From assembly GCA_963712825.1 (NCBI GenBank), contig CAVQJP010000002.1, positions 248,001-312,000 on the forward strand: a stretch of DNA of 64,000 nucleotides. The letters run 5' to 3'. The notes below the pieces were generated by a model. It saw only the letters and a list, made by a program, of their open reading frames with translations. It did not search any database and had not been told where the DNA came from. Below, in pieces: positions 52,565 to 61,534 of this stretch (position 1 is its first letter; each line of letters opens with the position of its first letter). The stretch is from AP-15 sp963712825. GTDB taxonomy: Bacteria; Pseudomonadota; Alphaproteobacteria; ATCC43930; CGMCC-115725. A program made the translations under genes and the position numbers.

Positions 52565-53809
52565 ATGAATGACCTGCCGGTAACGATCGCCGACATCCGC
52601 ACGGCCGCGGCGGCGATCGCCGGTGCCGTGGCGCGCACACCGACGGTTGGGGCGCCGGCGTTGTCGGAGCTTGCCGGCGCCGAAATCCACCTGAAGCTCG
52701 AGACCCTGCACCGCACCGGCTCGTTCAAGGAGCGCGGCGCCTTAAACAAGCTGTTGACCTTGAGCCCCGAGCAGCGCCGCATCGGGGTCGTTGCGATGTC
52801 GGCCGGCAACCATGCCCAGGGCGTGGCGTATCATGCCGAGCGTCTCGGCATCCCGGCGGCGATCGTGATGCCGGAGGGGACGCCGTTTACCAAAATCGAC
52901 CATACCGAAGCGTTCGGTGCCAAGGTCATGCTCAAAGGCGACAGCCTCGCCGCGGCGCGCGAGGCGGCGCAGGCGCTCGCCCGCGAACGCGGCCTCACTT
53001 TTGTTCACCCCTATGACGACCCGGCGGTCATCGCGGGCCAGGGGACGGTCGCGCTCGAACTCCTGACCGACCGGCCGGATCTCGACGCGATCGTCGTGCC
53101 GGTCGGCGGCGGCGGGTTGATCTCGGGCATCGCGGTGGCGGCAAAGGCGCTGGCGCCGCAAATCGAGATCGTCGGCGTGCAGTCGACGCTCTACCCGTCG
53201 ATGCACCGGCTGATGCGCGGCGAAGACCCCGGGCCCCCGGCCGAGGCGATGACCTTGGCGGAGGGGATCGCGGTCAAGGAGCCCGGCCGGCTGACCCGCC
53301 GCGTCGTCGAGGCATTGGTGTCGGACATCCTGCTGGTGGACGAGCCGGCCCTCGAAAACGCCGTCGAAATCCTGCTCGAACGCCAGAAGCTGATCGTCGA
53401 GGGGGCGGGGGCGAGCGGGATCGCGGCGGTGCTTGGCGCACCCCGGCGCTTTGCCGGCAAGCGGGTCGGGATCATCATCACCGGCGGCAACATCGACGGC
53501 CGGCTGCTCGCCTCGATCCTGATGCGCGGGCTGGTGCGCGAGGGCCGGCTGGTGCGGCTGCGCGCCGAATTGCCCGACGTCCCGGGCGCCTTGTCGCGGG
53601 TTTCGGCGATCATCGGCAAGCATGCCGGCAACATTGTCGAGGTCCACCACCAGCGGTTGTTTCACGACACCTCGGTCAAGCGCGCCGAGCTTGACGTCGT
53701 CGTTGAGACCCAGAACCGCCGCCATGTCGAGGCGCTCGTCGCGGCGCTGAACCAGGCCGGGTTCCCGACCCGCCTGCTCCTTTCCGAAGCCGCCGACGAC
53801 CCGGAATAA
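52565..53809 (+). CDS. threonine ammonia-lyase
   Basis: PLP enzyme giving 2-oxobutanoate from threonine. 414 residues. PLP-Lys motif HRTGSFKERGALNKL, SAGNHAQGVAYHA, the phosphate loop VPVGGGGLISGIA, and a C-terminal ACT-like domain (residues 330-405, RLRAELPDVPGALSRVSAII) binding a regulatory amino acid. The single ACT domain is as in IlvA/TdcB hybrids common in alphaproteobacteria, so biosynthetic versus catabolic role is open. No clear ribosome binding site before ATG 52565. Confidence 0.93.
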   Translation: MNDLPVTIADIRTAAAAIAGAVARTPTVGAPALSELAGAEIHLKLETLHRTGSFKERGALNKLLTLSPEQRRIGVVAMSAGNHAQGVAYHAERLGIPAAIVMPEGTPFTKIDHTEAFGAKVMLKGDSLAAAREAAQALARERGLTFVHPYDDPAVIAGQGTVALELLTDRPDLDAIVVPVGGGGLISGIAVAAKALAPQIEIVGVQSTLYPSMHRLMRGEDPGPPAEAMTLAEGIAVKEPGRLTRRVVEALVSDILLVDEPALENAVEILLERQKLIVEGAGASGIAAVLGAPRRFAGKRVGIIITGGNIDGRLLASILMRGLVREGRLVRLRAELPDVPGALSRVSAIIGKHAGNIVEVHHQRLFHDTSVKRAELDVVVETQNRRHVEALVAALNQAGFPTRLLLSEAADDPE

Positions 53810-53825
53810 GCGCTCTCGCGACGCG

Positions 53826-53878
53826 CTCCATCGCCCTCGCCCGCTTGCGGGGAGAGGGGCCGGGGTGAGGGCACCCGT
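53826..53878. repeat. short dispersed GC hairpin between convergent genes
   Basis: CCCTCGCCCGCTTGCGGGGAG followed by GGGGCCGGGGTGAGGG contains CCCGC-TT-GCGGG and a wider CCCTC/GAGGG pairing. Similar to the element near 44300. Between the convergent threonine ammonia-lyase and DUF1330 genes, so it may also act as terminator. Confidence 0.45.
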
Positions 53879-53883
53879 GCAAT

Positions 53884-54174
53884 TCAGCCGGCGCCCTCGA
53901 CCAGGATCACCCGTGCGGTCGAATTGGCCTGCCGGATCTTCAAGGCCTGCTGATATTCGTCCGAGCGGTACCAGCGTCGCGCGGTCTCAGCGTCAGGGAA
54001 CTCGATGACGACAACCCGCGCCGGCTCAGGCGTGCCCTCGAGGAGATCGGCGTTGCCGCCGCGGACGACAAACCGGCCGCCAAAGCGGGCGATGCTCGCG
54101 GCGGCAAGCGGGCGGTAGGGCTCGTAGCCGGCGGCGTCGGTTACGTAAACGTCAGCGATGATGTAAGCGGGCAT
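53884..54174 (-). CDS. DUF1330 family protein
   Basis: 96 residues, dimeric alpha/beta-barrel fold expected: MPAYIIADVYVTDAAGYEPYR, then GGRFVVRGGNADLLEG, RVVVIEFPDAETARRWYRSDEYQ (family core EFPD-x-E-x-A-x2-WY), and a C-terminal VILVEG. Function not known; relatives are often near stress or catabolic genes. GGAAGGA at six bases from the ATG. Confidence 0.92.
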   Translation of the reverse strand: MPAYIIADVYVTDAAGYEPYRPLAAASIARFGGRFVVRGGNADLLEGTPEPARVVVIEFPDAETARRWYRSDEYQQALKIRQANSTARVILVEGAG

Positions 54175-54306
54175 CGGGTCCTTCCTTTCGTCTCGAATTC
54201 GTCAGTTCGCCGGCCGACCGTAGCACGGCGCGGAACGAACGCCCGCTTGCCGGAGCCGCGACCATCCCCACATGCTCGGCATCGATCTCCAGTCTTGAGG
54301 CTGACA

Positions 54307-54798
54307 GTGACCGCCGGATATGACTTTCCTCGGCGCGCCGATGATTTCGGGATACCCGACCCGGCAGCCTTCCCCGAGCTTTACCAAGGCGTGCTGTGGC
54401 GCCGGGTGTTCGCCTATCTGCTCGACCTCGTGTTCATCGGCATCATCATGGTCGGCGTGTGGCTTGTTTTTGCCGCGCTGTGGCTGCTGAGCTTTGGGCT
54501 GTTGGGGCCGGTGCTGTGGTTTCTGTTCGGGCTGGTGCCGCTCGCCTACCACACCTTGCTGCTCAGCGGCTCGCGCTCGGCGACGTTTGGCATGCGTGCC
54601 TTCGACCTCGAGCTGCGCTCGGTCAGCGGCGAGCGGCCGAGCTTTCTACAGTCGCTGATTGAAACGGTGTTGTTCTACGTCACCGTCGCGATGACCTGCT
54701 CGCTGATCCTGCTGGTCGCCGTGTTCAACCGCCGCCGGCGCACGTTGCACGATTTCCTCGCCGGCGCCGTCATGGTGCGGACCCTGCCGGCGCCGTGA
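54307..54798 (+). CDS. RDD family membrane protein
   Basis: 163 residues from GTG 54307 (TTGAGG upstream); an ATG at 54247 is possible but adds a Pro/Arg-rich stretch. RDD domain: WRRVFAYLLDLVFIGIIMVG with the Arg and Asp, two further helices, GMRAFDLELRS, and a fourth helix before NRRRRTLHDFLAGAVMV. Likely transport-related membrane protein of unknown substrate. The 3' end overlaps the convergent MFS gene by 29 bp. Confidence 0.86.
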   Translation: MTAGYDFPRRADDFGIPDPAAFPELYQGVLWRRVFAYLLDLVFIGIIMVGVWLVFAALWLLSFGLLGPVLWFLFGLVPLAYHTLLLSGSRSATFGMRAFDLELRSVSGERPSFLQSLIETVLFYVTVAMTCSLILLVAVFNRRRRTLHDFLAGAVMVRTLPAP

Positions 54799-56155
54799 CG
54801 GAAGACCGGCTCGATCCCACGGCATCGGGCAGCGGCCGGCCTCGGGTTTCGGGCAGGAATGGTGCGACGATGACGCCGAGAATGAAGAACGTGCCGACGA
54901 TCGTCGCCGCCGGGCCGTAGCCGCCGAGCGCCACGATCAGGGTCCCGGCGATCAGCGGGCCGACGCAAGCGATCCAGCGCGGCGCGTTAAAGCAGAAGGC
55001 AACGGCGGTGCCGCGCATTCGCGTCGGGAACAGCTCCGGCAGCCAGATCGGCGCCCATGACCAGATCCCGCCGGTGAAAAAGCCGAACACGGTGACCGCG
55101 ACAAGCAACGCGGTCATCCCTTGCGCCCACATATAGACGACCGGCGTCAGGACCAGGCACATCGCGTACCACAGCATCGTCGTCGGCTTGCGCCCGATCC
55201 CGTCGGCAAGAAAGCCGAGGCCGACAAAACCGAATATCGAGGCGGCGGTGCCGACAAGGCCGGCGATCGCGGAATAGTGAGCCGCCGACAGCCCGGCCTT
55301 GGCGGCGACCGTGCCGACATAGGTCGGAATGAAAGTCGCGACACCCCAGAAGCCGAAAGTCACCGACAACATCATCAAAAACGCGGCGATCAGCGGCCCG
55401 CGGACACTGCGATCGAGAAACATGTCGGCGACCGTAAAACGCGTCAGCGCCGCGGCTTCGCCGTCAAGGGCGGCGCCGCTGCGCTGCTGCGCCCGGGCCA
55501 TGCGGCGGCGCTCATTGGCGTCTTCCCAGCGCGCCGATTCCGGCATCCCGCGCCAGATCCACAAAACCAGCAGGGCCGGCAGGACCCCGACCACGTACAT
55601 CATCCGCCAGGAATGAGGCCCCAGACCGCCGATGACGAGCCACACCGCCGCGGCGATAAAGCTGCCGATCCCGGCACCGGATTGCAACAGGCCGCCGCCC
55701 TTGCCGCGCGCATGGTCCGGCCACAATTCGGAGACGATCGAGGCGCCGGTCGCCCATTCCGAGCCGATCCCGACGCCGACCAAAAACCGCAGTATCGCAA
55801 AAGACTGCCAATTCCAGGCGATGGCGCTCAAACCGGTGGTCAAGGAATAGGCGAGGATAGCCAGCATCATCGTGCGCTTGCGGCCGATGTAGTCGGCCAC
55901 GATCCCGCCGATGACGCCGCCGGTGGCCCAGCCGAACACCGTCGTCGCCAGCACGTAGCCGGCGTAGCGCGGCAGGGCCGGCAGGTCCGCCGGCACCAGC
56001 AATTGGTGCAGGGCAAAGCCAACGGTCAGGAACAGCGCTTGAATCTCAAACCCGTCGAACAGCCAAGCGAGGTTCGAGGCGGCCAGCACCCGCCATTGCT
56101 CGCGATTGAGCGTGCGATACCACGGGACAGACGCAATTATCGCGTCTTCATGCAT
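54770..56155 (-). CDS. MFS transporter (AAHS/sugar porter type)
   Basis: 461 residues, 12 helices. GGAGG lies before ATG 56155. Motifs: NLAWLFDGFEIQALFLT in TM1, the loop GGIVADYIGRKRTMML, VGVGIGSEWATGASIVSELW in TM4-5, and GFLADGIGRKPTTML in the second half. DGFE in TM1 fits aromatic-acid:H+ symporters, matching the presence of an aromatic oxygenase elsewhere in the window, but substrate is not proven. Divergent from rph. The longer open frame to 57055 is antisense to rph. Confidence 0.92.
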   Translation of the reverse strand: MHEDAIIASVPWYRTLNREQWRVLAASNLAWLFDGFEIQALFLTVGFALHQLLVPADLPALPRYAGYVLATTVFGWATGGVIGGIVADYIGRKRTMMLAILAYSLTTGLSAIAWNWQSFAILRFLVGVGIGSEWATGASIVSELWPDHARGKGGGLLQSGAGIGSFIAAAVWLVIGGLGPHSWRMMYVVGVLPALLVLWIWRGMPESARWEDANERRRMARAQQRSGAALDGEAAALTRFTVADMFLDRSVRGPLIAAFLMMLSVTFGFWGVATFIPTYVGTVAAKAGLSAAHYSAIAGLVGTAASIFGFVGLGFLADGIGRKPTTMLWYAMCLVLTPVVYMWAQGMTALLVAVTVFGFFTGGIWSWAPIWLPELFPTRMRGTAVAFCFNAPRWIACVGPLIAGTLIVALGGYGPAATIVGTFFILGVIVAPFLPETRGRPLPDAVGSSRSSVTAPAGSAP

Positions 56156-56359
56156 TGCGGCCTCCTGCTCGAGCGGCCGGCATTGCGGCCTCTTTTGTTT
56201 TTGATGGGCCGGTTCTCCGGCCGCATGTTGCGGATGATCGTAGTGTCGCAGCCGCCCCGAGCGCAAGCAGCGATCAATGCGCCGAAAGACGCCTTCGAGG
56301 GGTGGACGGGGCCAGATGGTGCGAGTAGCGTCGCCGCCCCAAAGCCGACGGAGACAGAG

Positions 56360-57085
56360 ATGCGACCCTCGGGACGCGCCCCCGACAAGATGCGGCCGGT
56401 CAGCCTCGAACCCGGCGTCGCCAAATACGCCGAGGGCTCGTGCCTGGCCAAATACGGCGACACCCATGTGCTGTGCGCCGCCACGGTCGAGGAGCGCGTG
56501 CCGCCGTTTTTGCGCAACACCGGAAAGGGCTGGGTTACTGCCGAATACGGCATGCTGCCGCGGTCGACCCTGACCCGCACCGACCGTGAGGCGGCGCGCG
56601 GCAGGCAGAGCGGGCGCACCCAGGAGATCCAGCGGCTGATCGGGCGCAGCCTGCGCGCGGTCACTGACCTCGCGGCGCTCGGCGAGCGCCAGATCCGCAT
56701 CGATTGCGACGTGCTGCAGGCTGACGGCGGCACCCGCACCGCCGCCGTGACCGGCAGCTATGTGGCATTGCACAAGGCCTTGCAGCGGCTCGTGGCGGCC
56801 GGCCAGTTGGCCGCCTTGCCGCTCGCCGACAGCGTCGCCGCGGTGTCGTGCGGCGTCGTCGATTCGAATGCCGTGCTCGATCTCGACTACGCCGAGGATT
56901 CGCATGCCGAGACCGACGCCAATTTCGTGCTGACCGGCCGCGGCGGCATTGTCGAGATCCAGGCGACTGCCGAGGGGGCGCCGTTCGACGAGGCGTTGTT
57001 CGCCGAGATGCTGCGGCTGGCCCGCGCCGGCGTCGCCGACCTGACGCGGCGGCAATGGGTGGCGCTGGGGCTGGGGACGCGCTGA
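56360..57085 (+). CDS. rph: ribonuclease PH
   Basis: Phosphorolytic 3'-exonuclease trimming tRNA precursors. 241 residues. Starts MRPSGRAPDKMRPVSLEPG; FLRNTGKGWVTAEYGMLPRS contains the catalytic/phosphate-site region, then RTQEIQRLIGRSLRA, and IDCDVLQADGGTRTAAVTG with the conserved Asp residues; C-terminal NFVLTGRGGIVEIQATAEG. The stop overlaps the next ATG by one base (TGATG), making an rph-rdgB-hemW unit, the usual alphaproteobacterial order. Confidence 0.97.
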   Translation: MRPSGRAPDKMRPVSLEPGVAKYAEGSCLAKYGDTHVLCAATVEERVPPFLRNTGKGWVTAEYGMLPRSTLTRTDREAARGRQSGRTQEIQRLIGRSLRAVTDLAALGERQIRIDCDVLQADGGTRTAAVTGSYVALHKALQRLVAAGQLAALPLADSVAAVSCGVVDSNAVLDLDYAEDSHAETDANFVLTGRGGIVEIQATAEGAPFDEALFAEMLRLARAGVADLTRRQWVALGLGTR

Positions 57086-57684
57086 TGCCGCGGCGGTTTG
57101 CCGGCGGGCGGCTGGTGGTCGCCAGCCACAATCCGGGCAAGGTTGAGGAGATCACCGCGCTGTTGGCGCCGTTCGCGGTCGAGGCGGTTTCGGCCGGGGC
57201 GCTCGGTCTGCCCGAACCGGAGGAAACCGGCGACAGCTTTGAGGCGAACGCGGCGCTGAAGGCGCATGCCGCGGCCGAAGCGAGCGGGTGGCCGGCGCTC
57301 GCCGACAATTCCGGGCTCGTCGTGCCGGCACTGGGCGGCGCTCCCGGGATCTATTCGGCGCGGTGGGCGGGGCCGGCCAAGGATTTCGCCGCAGCGATGG
57401 CGCGCGTCGAGCGCGAGCTCGGCGGCCGCGACCGCAGCGCGGCCTTTGTCGCGGTATTGGCGCTGGCCTGGCCCGACGGGCATGCCGAGTTGTTCCGCGG
57501 CGATGTCGCGGGCCGGCTCGTCTGGCCGCCGCGCGGCGAGCACGGGTTCGGCTACGACCCGATCTTTGTGCCGGAGGGTGACACGCGGACCTTTGGCGAG
57601 ATCGAGCCGGCCGAAAAGCACCGGGTCAGCCATCGCGCCCGCGCCTTCGCCGGGCTCGTCGCGGGTTGCCTGGCCGGGCGCTGA
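57085..57684 (+). CDS. rdgB: dITP/XTP pyrophosphatase (HAM1 family)
   Basis: Removes non-canonical purine nucleotides. 199 residues. LVVASHNPGKVEEI (substrate loop with Lys), GDSFEANAALKAHAA, ALADNSGLVVPAL with the metal-binding Asp, GIYSARWAG, HGFGYDPIFVP and the C-terminal SHRARAF are all family hallmarks; SHR reads ids here as usual. Start and stop codons overlap rph and hemW respectively. Confidence 0.97.
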   Translation: MPRRFAGGRLVVASHNPGKVEEITALLAPFAVEAVSAGALGLPEPEETGDSFEANAALKAHAAAEASGWPALADNSGLVVPALGGAPGIYSARWAGPAKDFAAAMARVERELGGRDRSAAFVAVLALAWPDGHAELFRGDVAGRLVWPPRGEHGFGYDPIFVPEGDTRTFGEIEPAEKHRVSHRARAFAGLVAGCLAGR

Positions 57685-58829
57685 TGGAGCCGCTCGCGGT
57701 TTATATCCACTGGCCGTTCTGCCGCTCGAAATGTCCTTATTGCGACTTCAACAGCCATGTCCGCGACCGCGTCGACGAGGCGCGGTGGACCAGGGCGTTG
57801 CTCGCGGATCTCGACCATCATGCCGAGCTGATGCCCTGCCGCTTGGTCGGTTCGGTGTTTTTCGGGGGCGGGACACCGTCCTTGATGGCGCCCGAAACGG
57901 TCGCCGCTTTGCTTGACCGGGTGCGGTCGCGGTGGCAGGTCGCGGCCGATGTCGAAATCACCCTCGAAGCCAACCCGAATTCGGCCGAGGCCGCACGCGT
58001 CCGCGCCTTTGCCGCGGCCGGGGTCAACCGCCTGTCGCTCGGCGTCCAGGCGTTCGACCCGGAAGCTCTGCGCTTTCTCGGCCGCGCCCACGACCGCGGC
58101 GAGGCGATCGCTGCGATCGATCATGCCCGTGGTGCGTTCGACCGGTTCTCGTTCGACCTGATCTATGCCCGCCCCGGCCAGAGCGCCGCGGCCTGGCGCA
58201 GCGAGCTCGCCGAGGCGCTGGCGTTGGCCGGCGACCATCTGTCGGTGTACCAGCTGACGATCGAGCCCGGCACTGCCTTTGCTACATTGTCGCGGCGCGG
58301 CGACCTCGTCGCGGCCGACGACGAAACCGCCGCTTCGCTCTATGAGGTGACCCAGGATCAGCTCGCCGCCGCCGGCCTGCCGGCCTACGAAATCTCGAAC
58401 CATGCCCGCCCCGGTTGCGAGTGCCGGCACAATCTCGCCTATTGGCGATGTCAGGATTATGTCGGGATCGGTCCCGGCGCGCATGGGCGGCTGACCCGCG
58501 CCGGGATCAAATCCGCGACCCGGCAGCGCCGCGCGCCCGAGGCCTGGCTCGCCGCCGTCGAGAGTACCGGGACTGGTATCGAGGATGAGGCACCGGTCGA
58601 GCCCGACGCGATCATCGAGGAATTGCTGATGATGGGGCTGCGCCTGACCGAGGGGGTCGGTCGGGAGCGCCTAGAAGAGGCGTTGCGCGAAACCGTCGAA
58701 ACCCGGTTCGCCGATACCTTGCCGGCGCTGCTCGACGGCGGTTTCCTCACCCTCGACCGCGGCCGTCTTGCCGCCACCCCGGCCGGCCGCCAGCGCCTCA
58801 ACGCCGTCCTCGCGGCGCTGCTGGCTTGA
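57684..58829 (+). CDS. hemW: radical SAM heme chaperone HemW
   Basis: Earlier called HemN-like coproporphyrinogen oxidase; now regarded as a heme chaperone. 381 residues. VYIHWPFCRSKCPYCDFNSH carries the CxxxCxxC iron-sulfur motif near residue 15; FFGGGTPSLM, EANPNS, RLSLGVQAF and YEISNHARPGCECRHNLAYW (ends given) follow, and a HemN C-terminal domain ends the chain. The extra first-domain Cys after CDF seen in true HemN is absent. ATG shares bases with the rdgB stop. Confidence 0.95.
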   Translation: MEPLAVYIHWPFCRSKCPYCDFNSHVRDRVDEARWTRALLADLDHHAELMPCRLVGSVFFGGGTPSLMAPETVAALLDRVRSRWQVAADVEITLEANPNSAEAARVRAFAAAGVNRLSLGVQAFDPEALRFLGRAHDRGEAIAAIDHARGAFDRFSFDLIYARPGQSAAAWRSELAEALALAGDHLSVYQLTIEPGTAFATLSRRGDLVAADDETAASLYEVTQDQLAAAGLPAYEISNHARPGCECRHNLAYWRCQDYVGIGPGAHGRLTRAGIKSATRQRRAPEAWLAAVESTGTGIEDEAPVEPDAIIEELLMMGLRLTEGVGRERLEEALRETVETRFADTLPALLDGGFLTLDRGRLAATPAGRQRLNAVLAALLA

Positions 58830-58853
58830 TCCCAGTCGCGGAAGCGATGTCGG

Positions 58854-59696
58854 TCAGCTCGGCTTGCCCGGAGGCGGGGGCGCGGGCTTGGCTTTGGCTC
58901 CTTCGCCCGACAGCTGACGGTAGACGATTTCGGCCAGCTTCAGCAGCTGCTGGCGATCCGCCTTGGCGGTCAGCGCGTAGCCGAAATCCTGGTCGGACCA
59001 GTAGAACTCGCCAATCCCGTGCTCCTCGCTGTAGCGAAACCCGGTTTCGCCGGCGGTGTCGGAGCGCTCGTATAGGGTCAGGCGGCTGCTGCCGTGCTGA
59101 TACATGAATTGCGCCGCCGGGCCGGCTTCGGACGGGAGCAGCCTTCCGCCCATCAGCTGATAGCCGGCCGAATTCAGATCGGGGACGATGAGCGGGTGGC
59201 CGAGCCGCTTTGACAACCACTGGACGAGATGAGCCTCTTGCGCCGCGTCGACTTCGACCGGATGGCGGACCTCGACCGAAAACACCTGGTGAGCGGCGAG
59301 CGCGTCGGCGGTGATTGCGCGCTCGGTCGCCGCCTGCGCCCGTTGATCCGAGGGCGGCACGCCGATCCCCGAATTTCGTGCCGCCCAGCCGCCAATTCCA
59401 CCGAGGATCAACAACACCACGGCAGCAGCAGCGGCGCCCAGCCGCCAATGGCGGCGCCGTTGCCGGTCGGCCAGCAGCCGCGCCACCCTCAGATTACCGG
59501 GGATCGGCTCTGCGGCGTCCGCGGCAAGAGCGGTGCGCAAATCCTGCTGCTGCTCGCGGTATTGCCGCAGCCGATCGCTCTCCTCGGGATGCGCGTCGAG
59601 GTAGCTCTCAACCGCCGCCGCGCGCTCGGCCGGAAGCCGACCGTCGACAAAGGCGCTCAGCTCCTGATCGTCGACGCCGTCGGGGACCGAGCTCAT
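58854..59696 (-). CDS. anti-sigma factor, membrane-anchored
   Basis: 280 residues. The cytosolic N-terminal domain (DDQELSAFVDGRLPAERAAAVE ... DAHPEESDRLRQY) resembles the anti-sigma domain of ChrR/RsgI-independent, non-zinc type: no HCC motif is present. One membrane helix follows (LGAAAAAVVLLILGGIGGWA, residues 86-105). A periplasmic domain to the C-terminus (HPVEVDAAQEAHLVQWLSKR) would sense the signal. The start overlaps the sigma-factor stop by 4 bases, so both are made together and the pair should be autoregulated. Confidence 0.85.
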   Translation of the reverse strand: MSSVPDGVDDQELSAFVDGRLPAERAAAVESYLDAHPEESDRLRQYREQQQDLRTALAADAAEPIPGNLRVARLLADRQRRRHWRLGAAAAAVVLLILGGIGGWAARNSGIGVPPSDQRAQAATERAITADALAAHQVFSVEVRHPVEVDAAQEAHLVQWLSKRLGHPLIVPDLNSAGYQLMGGRLLPSEAGPAAQFMYQHGSSRLTLYERSDTAGETGFRYSEEHGIGEFYWSDQDFGYALTAKADRQQLLKLAEIVYRQLSGEGAKAKPAPPPPGKPS

Positions 59697-60208
59697 CCCG
59701 CTCTCCCCGATGCGCGCGCGTCCCGGTTCAAATATTGCCGCAGCCGCTCGCGCCCGCGCGACAGGCGGGACATGACGGTGCCGATCGGGACCCCCAGCAC
59801 TCGCGCCGCCTCGTCGTAGGACAGGTCTTCGACGCCGACCAGCAGCAGCACCGAGCGCTGCTCTTCGGGGAGCGCCGCAAAGCCGCGAAGCAGATCGCGG
59901 TGCTCGAGCGCATCGTCCTGGCCGCCCTTGATCGGCGGCAATTCGAACTCGATCGCGTCGCTCAAGGTGTCATGGACCCCGCGCCGCTTCTGGTGAAGCT
60001 GCTCGCTGAGAAAGCGGTTATACAAAATAGTGTACAGCCAGCCGCGCAAGTCGCCCTCGGCGCGGCGCAGATGCCATCGCGACAACGCCCGCTCGAGACA
60101 ATCTTGAACGAGGTCATCGGCGCGCTCCCGGTCGCCGCGCAGCAATGCGCGAGCAAAACGGCGCAAACCCGGTATGTGTGCTTCGATCGAAGCCGCGTCT
60201 ACTGCCAT
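59693..60208 (-). CDS. ECF RNA polymerase sigma factor
   Basis: 171 residues, with region 2 (LRRFARALLRGDRERADDLVQDCLERAL and GWLYTILYNRFLSEQ, core DDLVQDCLERAL) and region 4 (LPEEQRSVLLLVGVEDLSYDEAA, helix-turn-helix VLGVPIGTVMSRLSRGRERL). No region 3, as in the extracytoplasmic-function group. It directly precedes its anti-sigma gene. The promoter should lie in 60209-60638, but no clear ECF-type -35/-10 pair was found. Confidence 0.94.
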   Translation of the reverse strand: MAVDAASIEAHIPGLRRFARALLRGDRERADDLVQDCLERALSRWHLRRAEGDLRGWLYTILYNRFLSEQLHQKRRGVHDTLSDAIEFELPPIKGGQDDALEHRDLLRGFAALPEEQRSVLLLVGVEDLSYDEAARVLGVPIGTVMSRLSRGRERLRQYLNRDARASGRAG

Positions 60209-60638
60209 TGCGTCCCTTGAAGACGAAAGGCTGCCGATGCAAAACGGCCGTTGCCGTCTGCATCATGTCTGTCCGTCGTCGAAGGCGAGCGGTTTGTTAA
60301 CCAGCCTATCATCAAGGAATTTGGCAAGCTTTTCCATTGAATTTTCGTTAATCTACGTCTCCTTTTGGTTTACCCAAGGGGGGTTGCGGCGGTCGCCAAG
60401 CATCGGCTGGTTCCATCATCTACTACGACCTTGGGCGGGCTTGGTTATTCCGGAGCCTCCAGGTTAATAGAGGAATGTCGCCGCCGAATTTTAAGGAGCC
60501 GTGATCGGGCAGTGTCGGTTGGCAACCGCAACCGCGGTCGGCAGGGCGACACGTGCGGCAAGCAGAGACGTAGAGAAAGCGCTGAATGGCTTTGCGGCGT
60601 CGAGCGCCATCCGCGGCTCGCCCTGGGTGCCGCCGATC
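60209..60638. other. 430-bp intergenic region, no gene seen
   Basis: Between the sigma factor start and the SDR stop, both minus strand. AT-rich around 60285-60370, where the sigma/anti-sigma promoter is likely. No RNA gene or repeat recognised; open frames on both strands lack ribosome binding sites. Confidence 0.4.
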
Positions 60639-61484
60639 TCAAAGCCCGACAAGGCGCGCGCTCTCGTCCCACAAGCGGTGCGCCATGCTGTCGTCGAGCG
60701 CCGCGGGATCGGGATGGGCCACGGCCTTGCCGATCACGTAGCCGCCGGCGAACCGCTCCAGATCGGGGACAGTCGCCAGAAACACCGAGGTTTCCGCTCC
60801 CTTTTCGACGCTGACCATAAACGGCTTCGCCAGCCGCCAGCCGAGCTCGGCGATACCGCCGCGCTGTGCGAGGCCGGTTGCGACGACGCCCGGATGCAGA
60901 CACACCGCGCTCACGGCGGTGCCGTCGAGCCGCTGCGCCAGCTCGCGGGTGAACAGGATGTTGCACAGCTTCGAGCGGCCATAGGCCTTTATCATCGACC
61001 AGTCGTGCCGTCCGGCGATGGTCGCGAGATCGATCCGGTTGCCGCGATGCGCGCGCGAGGCGACGGTGACGACCCGCGCCGGCGCCGATGCCTTCAGCCG
61101 CTCGAGCAGCAGGTTCGTCAGCAGGAACGGGGCGAGGTGATTGACCGCAAAGGTCATCTCGTAGCCGTCCTCGGACAGCCGGAATTGGGGCGAAAACAGC
61201 CCGGCATTGTTGACCAATACGTCGAGCCGCTCGCAGCGGCCGAGAATCTCGTCGGCCAACCGCCGAACCGCGGCGAGCGAAGCGAAATCGGCGAGCGCCG
61301 TCTCGACCGACGCGCCCGCGGCGTGCGCCGTGACAAAGCGCCGGGCCGCTTCGGTACGCTCACGGTCGCGGCCGGTCATGATCACCCGCATCCCGGTGCG
61401 GGCGAGGCCGAGCGCGGTATAAAGCCCGATCCCGGCGCTCGCCCCGGTGACGACGCCGACCCGCGCGGCTGTGCCATTCTCCAT
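60639..61484 (-). CDS. short-chain dehydrogenase/reductase
   Basis: 281 residues. Cofactor loop VVTGASAGIGLYTALGLA near the N-terminus, GRDRE suggesting NADP(H), LDVLVNNAGLFSP, and the catalytic set Ser (VASRAHRG), Tyr-x3-Lys (YGRSKLCN). The order and the CLHPGVVATGL motif resemble retinol dehydrogenase-like/WW-domain oxidoreductase-like SDRs. ATG 61484 starts the family N-terminus; the open frame upstream to 62051 is antisense-like noise within nudC. Confidence 0.92.
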   Translation of the reverse strand: MENGTAARVGVVTGASAGIGLYTALGLARTGMRVIMTGRDRERTEAARRFVTAHAAGASVETALADFASLAAVRRLADEILGRCERLDVLVNNAGLFSPQFRLSEDGYEMTFAVNHLAPFLLTNLLLERLKASAPARVVTVASRAHRGNRIDLATIAGRHDWSMIKAYGRSKLCNILFTRELAQRLDGTAVSAVCLHPGVVATGLAQRGGIAELGWRLAKPFMVSVEKGAETSVFLATVPDLERFAGGYVIGKAVAHPDPAALDDSMAHRLWDESARLVGL

Positions 61485-61534
61485 GATCGCCTCGCTTCTC
61501 CCCGAGAGCAAACGACTGGCGACCGCAAACGCTG